A DNA stretch of 64,000 nt from Cololabis saira (Eukaryota; Chordata; Actinopteri; Beloniformes; Belonidae). This document shows positions 23,110 to 34,030 of the stretch, piece after piece. Numbering within the stretch: position 1 is the first letter of the stretch; the number at the start of each line of letters is the position of its first letter. The notes under the pieces are model-generated. The model searched no databases and was not told the origin of the DNA. It worked only from the letters and a program-made list of their open reading frames with translations. The stretch is from contig NC_084592.1 in NCBI RefSeq assembly GCF_033807715.1, positions 30,321,419-30,385,418 of the forward strand. The letters are read 5' to 3'. The translations under genes and the position numbers were made by a program.

Positions 23110-23794
23110 AATCGTTCAGTTTGCGATACAAGCGTGAAATTTGGTACACACATAGCCAAAGGCATTCCAAAAATAATTGGACATGGAGCCATCGTGAATT
23201 TTCAACATGGCGCCCATGGCAGCCATTTTTCAAAATGGATGCCAGAAACAACTCTTTTTATATCACTTGGGGAAATAATATGATATTATAGACATATTTA
23301 CCACATATAGTACTTGGTAGATGTCTCTTGGATAATTGAAAAGTTGAAAAGTTTTTTTCTCTTCTCTTTTTTCATCTTTTTCTCCTCTTTTTTTCCTCTT
23401 CTTTTCTATTTTTTCCTCTTCTTTTTCCTCTTTTTTCATCATTTTTCCCTCTTTTTGCATTTGTATAGGAATCGTTCAGTTTGTGACACCAAGATCATCC
23501 ATATCAGACAGTCACACAAATGATGGCTGCCATCTTTAAAAAATGGTGGCACTCTTGAATATTAAATGACAACTTTTCAATTATCCAAGAGACATCTACC
23601 AAGTACCATATGTGGTAAATATGTCTAAAATATCATATTATGTCCCCAAGTGATATAAAAAGAGTTGTTTCTGGTGTCCATTTTGAAAAATGGCTGCCAT
23701 GGGCGCCATGTTGAAAATTCACGATGGCTCCACGTCCATATCTTTTGGGAAAACCTTTGGCTATTTCATGCTTGTATCACAAACTGAACGATTC
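23110..23794. mobile_element. Large foldback element
   Basis: The left arm 23110-23346 and right arm 23571-23794 are inverse copies of about 225-235 bp with few differences (for example GTCTCTTGGATAATTGAAAA against TTTTCAATTATCCAAGAGAC). The loop of about 225 bp contains a CT-rich tract and a third copy of the end phrase AATCGTTCAGTTTGTGA at about 23471. It begins right after the hAT's right target duplication. No coding. Confidence 0.85.
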
Positions 23795-23839
23795 CTATAC
23801 ATTTCATAGCTAAAAAGCTGGACTAACCCATTTAATGCT

Positions 23840-24165
23840 GAAATACTTTAGTCAAGTCTGTTCCAGAGCTCCTGTGGGTTTTCGGATGTAACTTTGCAAA
23901 TGTAAACGGTGCTGACATGTTCTTTTAAGATAAGTGTTTTTTTACCAGTAACCTTTCCAAACCAGCCATACTTGTTCATGCTTTTTCAACCTCACAGTCA
24001 TTAATTTGTTAACATTTATCAAGTTAACTGAAGCCTGCAGAGTCTGAGATGTAGTTCTAATTTTTTTTCTCAGCTTTGCCTAGTCTGATCTTGGGGTGAA
24101 ACTGCTGAGATATCCATACCTGGGAAAAATTGGCAACTGGCTGGAATGTTTTCCTCTTATAATAT
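23840..24165 (-). pseudogene. Tc1/mariner transposase remnant
   Basis: The minus strand encodes broken fragments of a Tc1-like transposase, including SSFTPRSD (a variant of the usual linker phrase after the helix-turn-helix region) near 24080-24100. The plus-strand phrases CAAACCAGCCATACTTGTTC and CTGCAGAGTCTGAGATGTAG are classic for fish Tc1 copies read in reverse. It starts about 45 bp beyond the foldback element. It covers roughly the end of the DNA-binding part and the start of the catalytic part. Frameshifts and missing ends show it is dead. Confidence 0.75.
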
Positions 24166-24825
24166 CATGAGCATAAATGCCACATCTTATGTCTTGTACG
24201 TGTTTATGTGAGAATTTAGCATGTGACAATCCAGAGACACTTGCATTCAGGGACAAAACCATCCAATCACTGTGTCCTCATGCATGCCGCTACACAGCTA
24301 ATTGAGTGTCACTTTGAATCTCAGAGTCTGCTATGTGCTTACAAGAAAACCCCTATAACTAGCAGGGAGTGTAGAACGACATGTCATTGTAGTGTTGAAT
24401 CAGGAACATCATTAATCTTGATTTTAGAACCTAAAATGAAATGAGGGAAGACATTATCTGTAGCTTTTTTTTTTTCTTTTCTTTTTTACTTCTTTTCCAA
24501 AGGGATGAGTCATGTTTTACGTCAAATAATCTCATTCTATAATCCTGTACATTGGGTGTGCATGGGGACTGATCAGATCAGAGGTGATTATACTTAATCA
24601 GAGCTTGTTCAAGCCATGTCTCCCATTCTGAATAGTCTAATCTTACTTTGTAGCTTCACTCAGTCTACATTAATAAGCACAGTTTTGTCTCATAGTGTAT
24701 AAATTAACATTCACATACCGCTCACACATCATGGTTGATTTCTCCACTAGATTAAGCATCTTTATATCTTGATCACTCGTTGTTACTAGATGAACTATCA
24801 CAGACCACAGACTTTTAAATACTAG

Positions 24826-24872
<47 letters not shown>

Positions 24873-25401
24873 AGATTAAGACCAAAAGTACTTTTTTTTT
24901 AACCTGGCTGTAAATATGTTTATTTCTGCTCTAAAGTTGGTCATTTTACCATGGGAGCCAACGAAGATTGACTCGCTTTTGCAGTCAGCCTCTTGCAGTC
25001 AGTTGAGGAACTGCAACGGAATCTAGTTCCACATGAGTGGTTGGTGCATGGGTACAATATTCTAGGCCAGTACATTAACTTGAATTTTCACTTGAACAGT
25101 GGAAAGCTATGTTCACATTGACAGCGCAAGTTAGATTTTTAGCATACCCAGATCGTATGACTTTCTGAACAGCCAAAATAACAGCCAAATCCACTTCAAA
25201 CCACACACTGGTTTCAAATGTGATTAAAATAATTTTTTTCAGATGGATCCCAGCACTGAATGAGGTTTGGTCACTTAAATATGATTTGAAATAATATGAA
25301 TGCCATTCACAACCATTACATCTACCAGAGTCACTGAAATGATGGTGAATTTTTTAATTATCTAGCCAATTTTTTCTTTTTTTTTTTTTTCTTTTTCTAT
25401 T
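24166..25401. other. Intergenic sequence with a TG tract
   Basis: A (TG)n microsatellite occupies 24829-24869. The rest is AT-rich without recognisable features. Confidence 0.6.
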
Positions 25402-25484
25402 TATACAGAACAGACAAAAGTTTGGACACACTTCCCATTTGTTTCAATGAGGAGGTGTGTCCAAACTTTTGGTCTGTACTATAC
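25402..25484. mobile_element. Tiny palindromic MITE (Tc1-like ends)
   Basis: ACAGACAAAAGTTTGGACAC at the left is mirrored by GTGTGTCCAAACTTTTGGTC at the right, with about 25 bp between. The phrase AAAAGTTTGGACACAC is common at Tc1-like ends in fish; that link is from general knowledge. Confidence 0.7.
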
Positions 25485-25704
25485 TGTCTGTACTTTTTTT
25501 TTTTAGAAATAAATAAATTCCTCAAACAATAACAATCTAATCTCCAAAAATAACAAATACCATTAAAAATAAGGGTTACTATCAAATTAAATTAAATACA
25601 CCTTAGAAAGGAATCAATTATAAAATATAAGATACAGACTAACAAATGAGATGCTAAATTCACAAAACCACTGCTCTGCCCTGCACTATTCACAGATTAA
25701 ACAT

Positions 25705-26125
25705 TCAGATTCAGAAAACTTTATTTATCCCCGAGGGGCAATTGCAAAAACAACTAAGCAGCATGACGGTTAAAGTACAGAATATGCAGCTGGAGTTGTA
25801 TAGCAGAGTAGCTTTTGGGACAAAGGTGGCTCTCCTCCTCTCAGTCCTGCAGGCGGTGCAGCGGAGGCACCGCCGCCTGGAGGGGAGCCACTGAAATGCG
25901 GAATTAAGTATGTGGGAGGGGTCGTTGATGATTTTAGCTGCCTGGCTGAGGGCCTGTTGGTTAAAAACCTGTGACAGAGTTCTGACCGGCAGGCCGATGA
26001 TTTTGGAGCATAATGATGCAGTGCTCTGCAGTCTGTTCCTGTTCTGGGTGCTGAGGGAGTGGAACCAGCAGGTCATGGAGAAGGTCATGATGCAGTCCAG
26101 GAAGGCATTGTAAGGGCTCACAGCA
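25705..26125 (-). pseudogene. 5'-truncated Rex1/CR1-type LINE, ORF2 C-terminus
   Basis: On the minus strand 26121-25711 is an open frame of about 136 residues resembling the end of teleost LINE ORF2 proteins: MTFSMTCWFHSLS, CSKIIGLPVRTLSQVF, IINDPSHILNSAF and a basic RRRCLRCTACRTERRR stretch. The 3' end carries CCCCTCGGGGATAAATAAAG followed by TTCTGAATCTGAAT, the short-repeat tail typical of Rex1/CR1 elements. It lacks the reverse transcriptase core. Assignment to Rex1 rather than another CR1-clade family is inference. Confidence 0.75.
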
Positions 26126-26720
26126 TACTAGTAATGTTTACCATAACTCAATAACCTGAAGGCTAATAGCGTGCTAGCGGAAGTTACCACGTCTCGTAAA
26201 CGTCACAAAACACACATGATGAATATTCACACTCATGGTGGAACGTAGTTTAAAATGTAAACAAACAGCATCATGGCACAAATTAAGTGGATGGGTGGTT
26301 TTAGCGCTGATAATTCAGGCTGCCATTAACAATGCTTACCTTACAAAAAATGGAAAGTAAACTTTAAAAACATGGCGGCCCGCACGGGACGTAATTCAAA
26401 ACAGCGAGAACTGCTGGTTCTCCTAAAGCCTGAATTATGGTTCTGTGTCAACCCAACGCAGAGCACACGCCGTCGCGCCGTCGTGAACCCTTCGGACCTC
26501 TCCGTCACTCCATTTCGTCGCGGTGCAGTACCCCCCGCGACCGCCTGTTAGCGATCTTTTCCTGAATGGTTTATCCGACTTTTTCTGGTCACAGTGAATC
26601 AAAGAGATAAGGACAACTATTGTGCAAAAAAAAAAATCACACATACACGAAGAAAAGAGCCCACTACTGCTTCAAACCGGAAACCGGAAATGCGTTGCTA
26701 CCAAGCGAACCAATCACAGC

Positions 26721-27145
26721 TGTGAGGTAAATCAACCTTTGAACTTGTTTTGTCATTGTGAAACTGTCACATGAGTGGCTAACAGAAGCCACATCAGCCA
26801 CTTCCTGATCTACTAGGTTTTGAACTGTCCTGTGACAGGTCACCACTGTAATGTCAGGACTCAATCATACGTTATCACTTCCACCCATTGTCCACTACCC
26901 AATGTCTACTGTCTACTGTTTACTATGCATTGTCCTCATATGATCAATTCCTGTCAAAGTTTCTTAATAAAAGCATCTTCTAGAGGGAGGATCTTGGGGA
27001 AGCTCAGGAGTTCTCAATGAGGGCAGTTGCCCTGCACTCCTCTGCTCTCCCCCCTCCTGCAGGAGTGCGCTAAAAACTCATTCCAAGGTAGTCTCTGTGT
27101 CTTTTCTCATTATGAATTTATGTAATGCTGTATTTAAACCTAACA
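26721..27145 (+). repeat. 5' LTR
   Basis: TGTGAGG...CTAACA. AATAAA at 26966-26971 marks the likely polyadenylation site. No clear TATA box was seen. It lies between the target duplication ACAGC and the primer-binding region. Confidence 0.95.
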
Positions 27146-27170
27146 TTTTTGGTGACCGAAACCCGAGACC
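27146..27170 (+). promoter_or_regulatory. Probable primer-binding site
   Basis: Directly after the LTR's terminal CA comes TTTTTGGTGACCGAAACCCG, placed where a retroelement binds its tRNA primer. I cannot assign the tRNA with certainty. Confidence 0.5.
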
Positions 27171-28520
27171 CCAACATCTGAGGCGTCAGGACGATGCCCG
27201 GTGACGGGGTTCCTCGAGCCAGGGAGGGCATCTGAGACTGGGTAAGAAATGCTCCTCTCGATAAATACCTAGGGTATTTAAATATGTTGCTTTAAAAGAT
27301 GGGGTTATGGGGCTAAAGGGGTTAGCCTGTGGTCTGGGACCACTGTGGAGAAGTCATGGACTTCACCAACACCCACGGGTCTGGGGACCCAACGAGAGGA
27401 GGTTTCTATTTGGAATGGGGTTTTAGGTTTTTTGTGTATGTTTGTTTTGGCCAATGTGTGTTTTGTCTTATGTTCTTGTTTAATGTTCATGACTGAAACT
27501 GTTTATGGACAATGTTGTGGTTTCTAAAATTGTGAAGTCAAGTTTCAATTGTTCACTGAAAAGATCAGTGCTAAACTGTCAAAAAGGGAAACTTAAGAGC
27601 TAAAAGAAACTTAAAGTTAAGAAAAATAGCTGGCTAAAATAGCAGATGCGTGGTTAAACTGAAACTTATGCCTAAAATAATTTCTAAAAAATGCTTAGTC
27701 TACGGGACGTCCCTAAAAAACTAGGAAATAAAAATTTGTGACAAAATATTGTGCAAAATAATATACAGGAACTTTAAAAGATTGAAAATCAATTAATTTA
27801 AGGCTAAAAGCAAAAACTGATCAAAATGTTCAAAATGCAAGCAAGAGAAAAAGAATAAAATTATGAAAGTTGTGAAAAAGAATGGTATAAGAAATGTGAT
27901 TTGATGGGAAATTGGGAAGTGGATGAGAGAGCCTGCTGCAAAATGTTGCAGCAGTCCAAAGGTCGTGACAAGCTGCAGCTCTGTGTCTATGTGTATAAAC
28001 GGCTACAGCAGAGTGTGTAATCAGCTGCAGATCAGATTGTTTGTGTAAGAAGTGCTACGAGAAGCTGCATGGGATGAGGCTTGGTGGATCCAGAGGGAGT
28101 GTCTTCTCATTTGGAGACTGGTGAGTGTTAAATTTTCTATGGGGAAATGTTTGTTAAAATGATACAAATAACTGTATTTGGATCTGTGTCTGCAAAGGAG
28201 ACTTTTTGTCTGCTGGAAAACACAAGAGCTTCAGAGGGTGTTTTGTTTAGTGTTTCAAGTGAGAAACTCCCCTCTTGAGGAGGCAGAGAAATTGAGTAAT
28301 ATAGTTTTCTATCATTCTAAGCCCTGAATGAAGGTGTAGTGATGTAGAATTGTCAAATGGGGTTAATTCACTGTTGAATGATTGCAGATCACTTCTGTAA
28401 TACTGTTTTTGGTCTATGTATGTTTTAATCGTATGGAAAGGTGACTGTGACATGAGTGTGAAACAAATCAATAATTTGTCTTTACTTTGTCTGTCTTGAA
28501 GTCACATACTGATACTGATC
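27171..28520 (+). other. LTR-element leader and interior, no intact gene
   Basis: A candidate splice donor (CTGGGTAAGAAA) lies near 27238-27250. No gag-like domain was recognised. Confidence 0.5.
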
Positions 28521-29083
28521 TAGGGCTGCAGCTATCAAATATTTTTGTAATCAAGTATTCTACTGAAAATTCCATTGATTAATCGAGTAATCGGATAAAA
28601 CATATTTTTGTTTAGTTAAAGAAAAATTCTAAATATACATAAGATGTTAGATGTTAGTTGACATCACTAAGACTAAGTTATGTGGTACAGTGGGTTCATG
28701 GCTGTGCATTTGAAGACCTTGTTGATGTTGAAGATCCTTGTTTCTAACCTAGAAATGCCATTGCACCTGGTGTCACACATAACTTAAAAGGTTGGGTGTT
28801 TTTTCCACGTGTTTCAATTGAACTTTCATTTGTGTCAAGCTAATTTTATGTTCTAGTTAAGTTTTAAGTGAGAGTATTGGCAGTGTTCAAAATAAAATTA
28901 TGAGACCTGCTGTATTGGAGCACATTAGGCACCAGCGCTACTTGTTTTATCCATGAATGATTACAGAGCTGAAATTGTAAACTACCCAGTTTAGCTTTAT
29001 TACGTTTTTATTTGTCTGACATTTTCTGCCTTTTCTTTTAATTAAAACTGTAGCGGGAACAGAGGTTTATGTACCGGGTAAGG

Positions 29084-29272
29084 GCTGATTTATGGTTCCA
29101 CGTTACAACAACGTAAAATGGGGCGCGTCGCTGCGTAGCCGTGGCAAAAGAGCCTGCATGGCAGCGCAGCACCGCCAGCCCGACCGGCGCTCTCTGCCCT
29201 CGCCAGAGAGCGGCGTAGGCTGCGGCGTAGGCTCTGGGTCGATTTAATGCGGGACAATGATTTTGGCTTTAG
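29084..29272. mobile_element. Short palindromic element (ISL2EU/Harbinger style)
   Basis: GGGCTGATTTATGGTTCCAC at the left is echoed by the reverse complement at the right (GTCGATTTAATGCGGGACAA...TTTTGGCTTTA). GCGGCGTAGGC occurs twice internally. Same family as 22640-22781. Confidence 0.7.
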
Positions 29273-29388
29273 AGGGGGAACATGGGATAAGAGACCAGAA
29301 GAATATAGCGTGGATTAAAAATAAAAGTTAAACGCTGAGCTACATGTGTCTCCCGTCAGGGCCATTACAGACTGCCTGAGCATGGCAT

Positions 29389-29869
29389 GTTATAAAAATC
29401 AAACATGCCTGCCGCCTCTTTCTTCCCCCTTTAAGCTCTCCCCCCTTTACGCAGCGTCAGCATGTTGTGTTGCATTAAATGTAGTCGGGGCGTGTGACGG
29501 CCTGCCCCTCTCCCTCCTGATTGGTCATTCTGCTTCCTGGATGGAAGTTGTGTTAGGTCGTCAGCCCAATTGGCCTCACTTGTGTGTGTGTGTGTGTGTG
29601 TGTGTGTGGGAGCCAGGGTATTTAGGGGCTGGTTCTGGGTTTCCACCTGCCAATGGGGAACTAAGTATTCTTTCCTCTTGCATGCAATACTTGCACTCAG
29701 CATACTTCATTCACCCACACACAGCATACATGACTGACACTCTACATTTAAACCTACATATACTTTTGGTTTCTTTTGATTTAATTTTTACTTTAATAAA
29801 TTACATTTTTGAATTTGGTGACTCATGTGTGGACTCCCTCTTTGTCACTAACTAGCCCAGTGTGTGACA
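29389..29869 (+). mobile_element. 5' LTR of a second LTR retroelement, nested in the hAT
   Basis: The segment ends GTGTGTGACA, with AATAAA at 29795-29800 and a TATTTAGGG TATA-like box near 29619. A TG tract lies at about 29580-29608. It is followed by AA and the primer site at 29872. The left edge is uncertain: TGTTATAAAA at 29388 is one candidate, TGTAGCGGG near 29050 another, in which case the palindromic element at 29084 sits inside the LTR. Confidence 0.6.
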
Positions 29870-29871
29870 AA

Positions 29872-29889
29872 ATGGGGGCTCGCCCTTTG
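29872..29889 (+). promoter_or_regulatory. tRNA-Pro-type primer-binding site
   Basis: TGGGGGCTCGCC matches the start of the proline-tRNA primer site used by many gammaretrovirus-like and some gypsy-like elements, two bases after the LTR end. Confidence 0.65.
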
Positions 29890-30554
29890 GTCTGACTATT
29901 GATTTTTGATGCTGGCATATGGTTTGTGTTCCTGTTAGGAATTTTAGTTTGGCCGTAGTTGTATTTGGAGTTATTTAAAGGTTTATCTTATCTTATCTTA
30001 TTGGTAGCACCTGTTGAAGCCAATTAGTTAGGTGCCAGTGTTGGGAGTTCCACATGTGATTCTTCTCTCCCTGATTTTCAGTTTTGAAGGAGGTTTTGGT
30101 CGGTGGAGTTTGGGAGTAGGAGAGCATTTGTCCTTAAGTTTTGTTTTTGTGGTTTGTAATGCTTTGGTTGCAATAAATAAGGTGAGGGTTGGAACTTTGA
30201 GACTGGTCTTGGGGAAGGTGTGTTTTCCTCTGTCCATATTGGCAGAGTTTTCTTATTTTAGTTTGAGTTGGAGATTGCCGGTAGTCCTGTTATCGGTTTT
30301 GTTTAAGGTTATAGATTTACCTGGTTTTTCTTTAGTGGGGAAAGTGCATGGTCCGACGGCCCATTGCGCGGCTGGCCCTGTGCTTACCCCTCTTTTGTTC
30401 TTTTTGGCCGGGATCTCCATCTCCTTTTGGTTCTTTACTTTTGGGTTTACCTTTTTTCCTTTTTTATTTTTCCCCCAGGCTTTGTTTGTGGTTCCAACAC
30501 TTAAAGTATTGATTTATTTATTTTTTCTTTGTCACTTTGTGTAGATAGTGTAGC
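29890..30554 (+). other. Leader of the nested LTR element
   Basis: T-rich untranslated sequence between the primer site and the gag start. A long open frame (30032-30544) crosses it but has the low-complexity hydrophobic composition expected of T-rich DNA and no domain. Confidence 0.5.
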
Positions 30555-30940
30555 ATGGCATCTGTAGTGGATGAATTTGTTGATTCGCCGTCAGCAGCAC
30601 TATTAGATCAGTGTACTAAGGACCAGTTGCTGCTAATTATAAGTATGAGCTTGAAGTAGCAGATAGAAAATTAAAGGAGTCTGTTAAAGTGTGAAGGCAG
30701 TTTTGTTGGAGAAAGGAATTCTTAAACCTGGTGTGGGGACTCGTTCTTCAGTTTCTGCAGATACTGTTTTGAGTTTTGAGCAACAAAAGGAACTTTTGTT
30801 GTTAAAGCAAAAAACATGAATGGCAGCATAGAAAGCTAAGCTTAATTCAAGAGGGTAAATTGTCAGGTTCGGCTGATGGTGAAGGCCCTCGGTATCAGTC
30901 TGGTGCATCAGTGCCATCTAATACGAGGCTTTGAGATGGT
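30555..30940 (+). pseudogene. gag: Gag N-terminal remnant of the nested LTR element
   Basis: ATG at 30555 opens MASVVDEFVDSPSAALLDQC and continues to a stop after about 34 codons. A second frame then gives YELEVADRKLKESVKV, and a third KAVLLEKGILKPG and FEQQKELLLLK. These resemble the N-terminal region of gag in fish LTR retroelements, including the charged Q/E/K/L-rich helix. Two frameshifts and stops break it. The remainder of gag and all of pol are missing; sequence passes directly into the right end of the hAT. Family assignment (gypsy-like or ERV-like) is uncertain. Confidence 0.6.
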
Positions 30941-31032
30941 GAAATTAAACGATTCCCCGAGGCAGAGAAAATTCCTCGATCATTTTTTGTAATCGAATTA
31001 CTCGAATTATTCGATGAATCGTTTCAGCCCTA

Positions 31033-32069
31033 GTTTTGTCCCATAAAATGGGCCCCGCTGTGTTTTGGATACAGTGGAGTGAGGCGTGTTCATGAGTCTA
31101 TTGTCATTTGCATGTCAGTCAGTGACATTTTACACGGAAAGGAGTGTGTGGAGAAGAAACAAACCCGTTGAACAATCTTTTTAGAAAAGAAGAACTCTGA
31201 GTGCATACTAGCCTATTCACACTGAAAATGTGTACATTTGTGATCAGTGTTGCTACCATTTAGGTTTGGAGTTCATCTGAAATGCACCAATTGAGTTTGC
31301 TTAGTGTAGTTTGAGGAGAAGTAATTTCCACATATGCACTAATACACAAAACCCACATGCAGATGATCTGAAGTTTGTGTTTAAAGTTCAGTGGGTTTTT
31401 GTCTGCTTAGTTTACACATCAGAATTTATCCCACAATTTTCTTAAGACTTCTATAAGTCTTCATAGAAGAGCATGCATTTGCATTACAGCATGCAAACAG
31501 AAGATTAAGTATCTCCTGAAGACTATATGATTAATCTGGAGACAATTTTCTGGTATTCCTTTTGGGCGTGCTACAATAGAGCTCAACAACAGTTGAGAAG
31601 GCATTATTTGATAGAATGCTTCCTTTCAGTCCAACGTTTTGTGACAATGACTTATTGTTTATATATATATAAGTTCACTGAAGACTACTTTTTACGTTAC
31701 AGGAGAGTTGCTGCACTGACAGTTTTTGTGTGGTGTTACTTTCATTAAACCATAACCCACTTGGATTGCAATGAGAACATTTTGAAATAAGAAAGTTCTG
31801 TGGTCCTTGACTCAGATAGGAGACAGAATTTAACAGGTTTTGCCCCCTTCTAAATCTAAGGTGATGGGAGGGGGGATCTGGGGGATCTCTCTGGGACATA
31901 GAGATAACCGTCCCTAGAACAATCATTAAGTCAGACTTGCCGACTTGCCAGGGTGCATAGGTCAAGAAGTGGGAAAACCACTTATCTGGGGAGGAGTCAG
32001 GACTCAGACAGCCCTGACCCCCCTCTATCCCCTGTTGACATTCGAAACAATGCTCTTGCAAAAAGAGAA
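31033..32069 (+). other. LTR-element interior, no recognisable gene
   Basis: Noncoding or too decayed to assign. Confidence 0.4.
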
Positions 32070-32395
32070 AAGCATTTGGCTAAATGAAGGTGCTACTGTA
32101 ACTTCAGAAGGCCTCTGTGTGGTGCGAAGCAGACCGGTGCTTCCAAAGAATCTGTTCCCCCTGGTGGATAAATTGAGCCATGGGAAGTCCCATAGCTCAA
32201 ACATGAGGGATGAATAGTATAGTACACAAAGAATTAAATACTAAATACCCTTTAAAAATTTTTTGTAGGGTCTTTCCGACATGTTGCAGATACAATATGC
32301 AAGGCAATATGAGGCCTAAGAGAGGTCAGTGTCGTGAAAGGACCTACCCATTTGAAGTTGTTCATATGGATTTCATTCTTGGAGTGAACTAATGG
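32070..32395 (+). pseudogene. pol: Pol fragment: linker, zinc finger and start of integrase
   Basis: From about 32074 one frame reads WLNEGATVTSEGL and RPVLPKNLFPLV...LSHGKSH, matching the RNase H-integrase linker and the histidine part of the integrase zinc finger. After a break, 32260-32395 gives FPTCCRYNMQGN and YPFEVVHMDFI, matching the cysteine part of the finger and the first strand of the catalytic core. A stop follows at about 32390 and the rest of integrase is absent. It shows the element descended from an ERV-type ancestor. Confidence 0.7.
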
Positions 32396-33417
32396 CCTGT
32401 TAAATTAAGGCTCAGGAAAGCCATGGCCTGAATGACGGCCATTAGTCGGAATGTGCATGAGAATGTTCAAAAGTTCTTGTGGGCTGCTGGTTTCTGCTCT
32501 CTCTCTCTCTCTCCTAGCAGGAACTGCTGAAACCAGATCCAGATCCTGATTGGTGAGACGAAAAACATGGTCATCACCCCGTCAGGATGGCCCCTTTGTG
32601 GTCTAGATCAGGACACCGACAGCAGTAAAGATGGCTGAACGATCTACATGCGTCCACCAGTTGCAGTGAAAGCTAGCCTGAAGATGACTAGCCCAAACTG
32701 ACATGCGACAACAGACTTGAGAGGAGTCCGAGAGATGAAAGAAACTTTTCCACTAATGACTCATGCTGACATGTTAGGAATTGTTCCTTAAACTCTTTAC
32801 TTGCATTGCTGTGTTGTAATATGATTACACTGATGTACGTTCATAAACTGGTGCTGAAGCTTATGTTACCAAAACTATAGCCGAATTACGTCAGTTAGCC
32901 AAAGTTGTGTCAGAAGACAGACGCTCAGCAGGAGACCACTTTTGGGTCCTGGCTGACTTCCGGCCCCTGGACTGACATAATGGCTAGATTATGATTTTGA
33001 TTATTACTGTCCTTGTATGGTTCTGAGTGTATCATTCTGTGTCTAAGTGCAATGATCCAAAGAACCATCCAACCATCCACTGGACTAAGGAAGTTAGTCC
33101 AGTATTGCCAACAACTCCATCGAACTCTAACTGAGGACAACCTGTTTATGATAACACTGGAGTATAGATTGTTTCATTTTGTTTACTGTGAAATGTTTTA
33201 AGCTTTTATGTGTCTTGGCCAGAGTGATCGCTCACTAGGAGGGTCGGAGAGGAATTTTGCCCCATATAATCGGGTTTTCGCCTCTCCCTTGACATATAAT
33301 TACGCGATAAGCCCTAGCTATTTCTTAAATGTTTGACCTTAAATGTTTATGAGGCTATTATTCTAAGCCTAATGGACGGATTTTAGTTGAAGTTTCAAAT
33401 TGACAAGAGTAGGGAAA
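32396..33417 (+). other. 3' interior of the LTR element
   Basis: No intact frame. A possible decayed env tail lies near 32985-33140 but the evidence is too weak to call. The purine tract AAGAGTAGGGAAA at 33405-33417 directly precedes the right LTR. Confidence 0.5.
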
Positions 33418-33843
33418 TGTGAGGTAAATCAACCTTTGAACTTGTTTTGTCATTGTGAAACTGTCACATGAGTGGCTAACAGAAGCCACATCAGCCACTT
33501 CCTGATCTACTAGGTTTTGAACTGTCCTGTGACAGGTCACCACTGTAATGTCAGGACTCAATCATACGTTATCACTTCCACCCATTGTCCACTACCCAAT
33601 GTCTACTGTCTACTGTTTACTATGCATTGTCCTCATATGATCAATTCCTGTCAAAGTTTCTTAATAAAAGCATCTTCTAGAGGGAGGATCTTGGGGAAGC
33701 TCAGGAGTTCTCAATGAGGGCAGTTGCCCTGCACACCCTCTGCTCTCCCCCCTCCTGCAGGAGTGCGCTAAAAACTCATTCCAAGGTAGTCTCTGTGTCT
33801 TTTCTCATTATGAATTTATGTAATGCTGTATTTAAACCTAACA
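33418..33843 (+). repeat. 3' LTR
   Basis: Nearly identical to the 5' LTR. It is followed by the target duplication ACAGC at 33844-33848. Confidence 0.95.
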
Positions 33844-33917
33844 ACAGCCCTCTCCGTCTTCGTGTGGTCTGCGTCACCTTGACGAGTAGTTACAATTTTT
33901 GGGAGGTGCACATCAGT

Positions 33918-33953
33918 GACGGCGTCAGTGACGGCGTCAGTGACGGCGAACCA
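33918..33953. repeat. 12-bp tandem repeat, three copies
   Basis: GTGACGGCGTCA repeated about three times inside the right part of the split palindromic element. Other copies of that element lack the expansion. Confidence 0.85.
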
Positions 33954-34030
33954 TAACTCAAGCTTAAGACAGAGACAGTGTGACAGCGACACCTAGTGAC
34001 CCACTCAGACCACTGTCCTACATATACATA

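Larger units (their letters stand above)
28521..31032. mobile_element. hAT element nested in the LTR element
   Basis: The left end TAGGGCTGCAGCTATCAAAT with ATTAATCGAGTAATCGGATA, and the right end CTCGAATTATTCGATGAATC followed by GTTTCAGCCCTA, are the typical termini of fish hAT elements. The flanking 8 bases (TACTGATC and GTTTTGTC) do not match, so there is no target duplication. The middle is filled with other elements, so most hAT internal sequence is missing. Confidence 0.75.
26721..33843 (+). mobile_element. Complete LTR element (ERV-like) with near-identical LTRs
   Basis: Two LTRs of 425 and 426 bp (26721-27145, 33418-33843) start TGTGAGG and end CTAACA. Aligned by eye they differ only at one spot (GCACTCCTC against GCACACCCTC). 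ACAGC at 26716-26720 is repeated at 33844-33848 as a 5-bp target duplication. A primer-binding region follows the left LTR and a purine tract (AAGAGTAGGGAAA) precedes the right one. The interior of 6.3 kb retains only scraps of pol (32070-32395) and carries a nested hAT. It cannot encode its own proteins. Orientation is set by the primer site and LTR polyadenylation signal. Confidence 0.95.
26426..33966. mobile_element. Palindromic element (ISL2EU/Harbinger style), split by an LTR element
   Basis: The left part 26426-26720 begins GCCTGAATTATGGTTCTG. The right part 33849-33966 ends CCATAACTCAAGCTT. Together they match the element at 10930-11964 in reverse orientation, including AACCAATCACAGC/CCTCT across the break and GGGAGGTGCAC. 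The LTR element 26721-33843 interrupts it. Confidence 0.85.

Noticed and set aside
23263..23523. Lysine/glutamate-rich and phenylalanine-rich frames
   Set aside because: Both strands of the CT-rich loop of the foldback element; low complexity only.
29346..29855. 169-codon open frame
   Set aside because: It overlaps an LTR including its TG tract and polyadenylation signal, and is not coding.
30032..30544. 170-codon open frame
   Set aside because: It lies in the T-rich leader of a nested LTR element, is hydrophobic by composition and has no recognisable domain.
32880..33200. Env tail of the young LTR element
   Set aside because: Only a vague hydrophobic resemblance; no cysteine motifs and several stops, so not strong enough to annotate.
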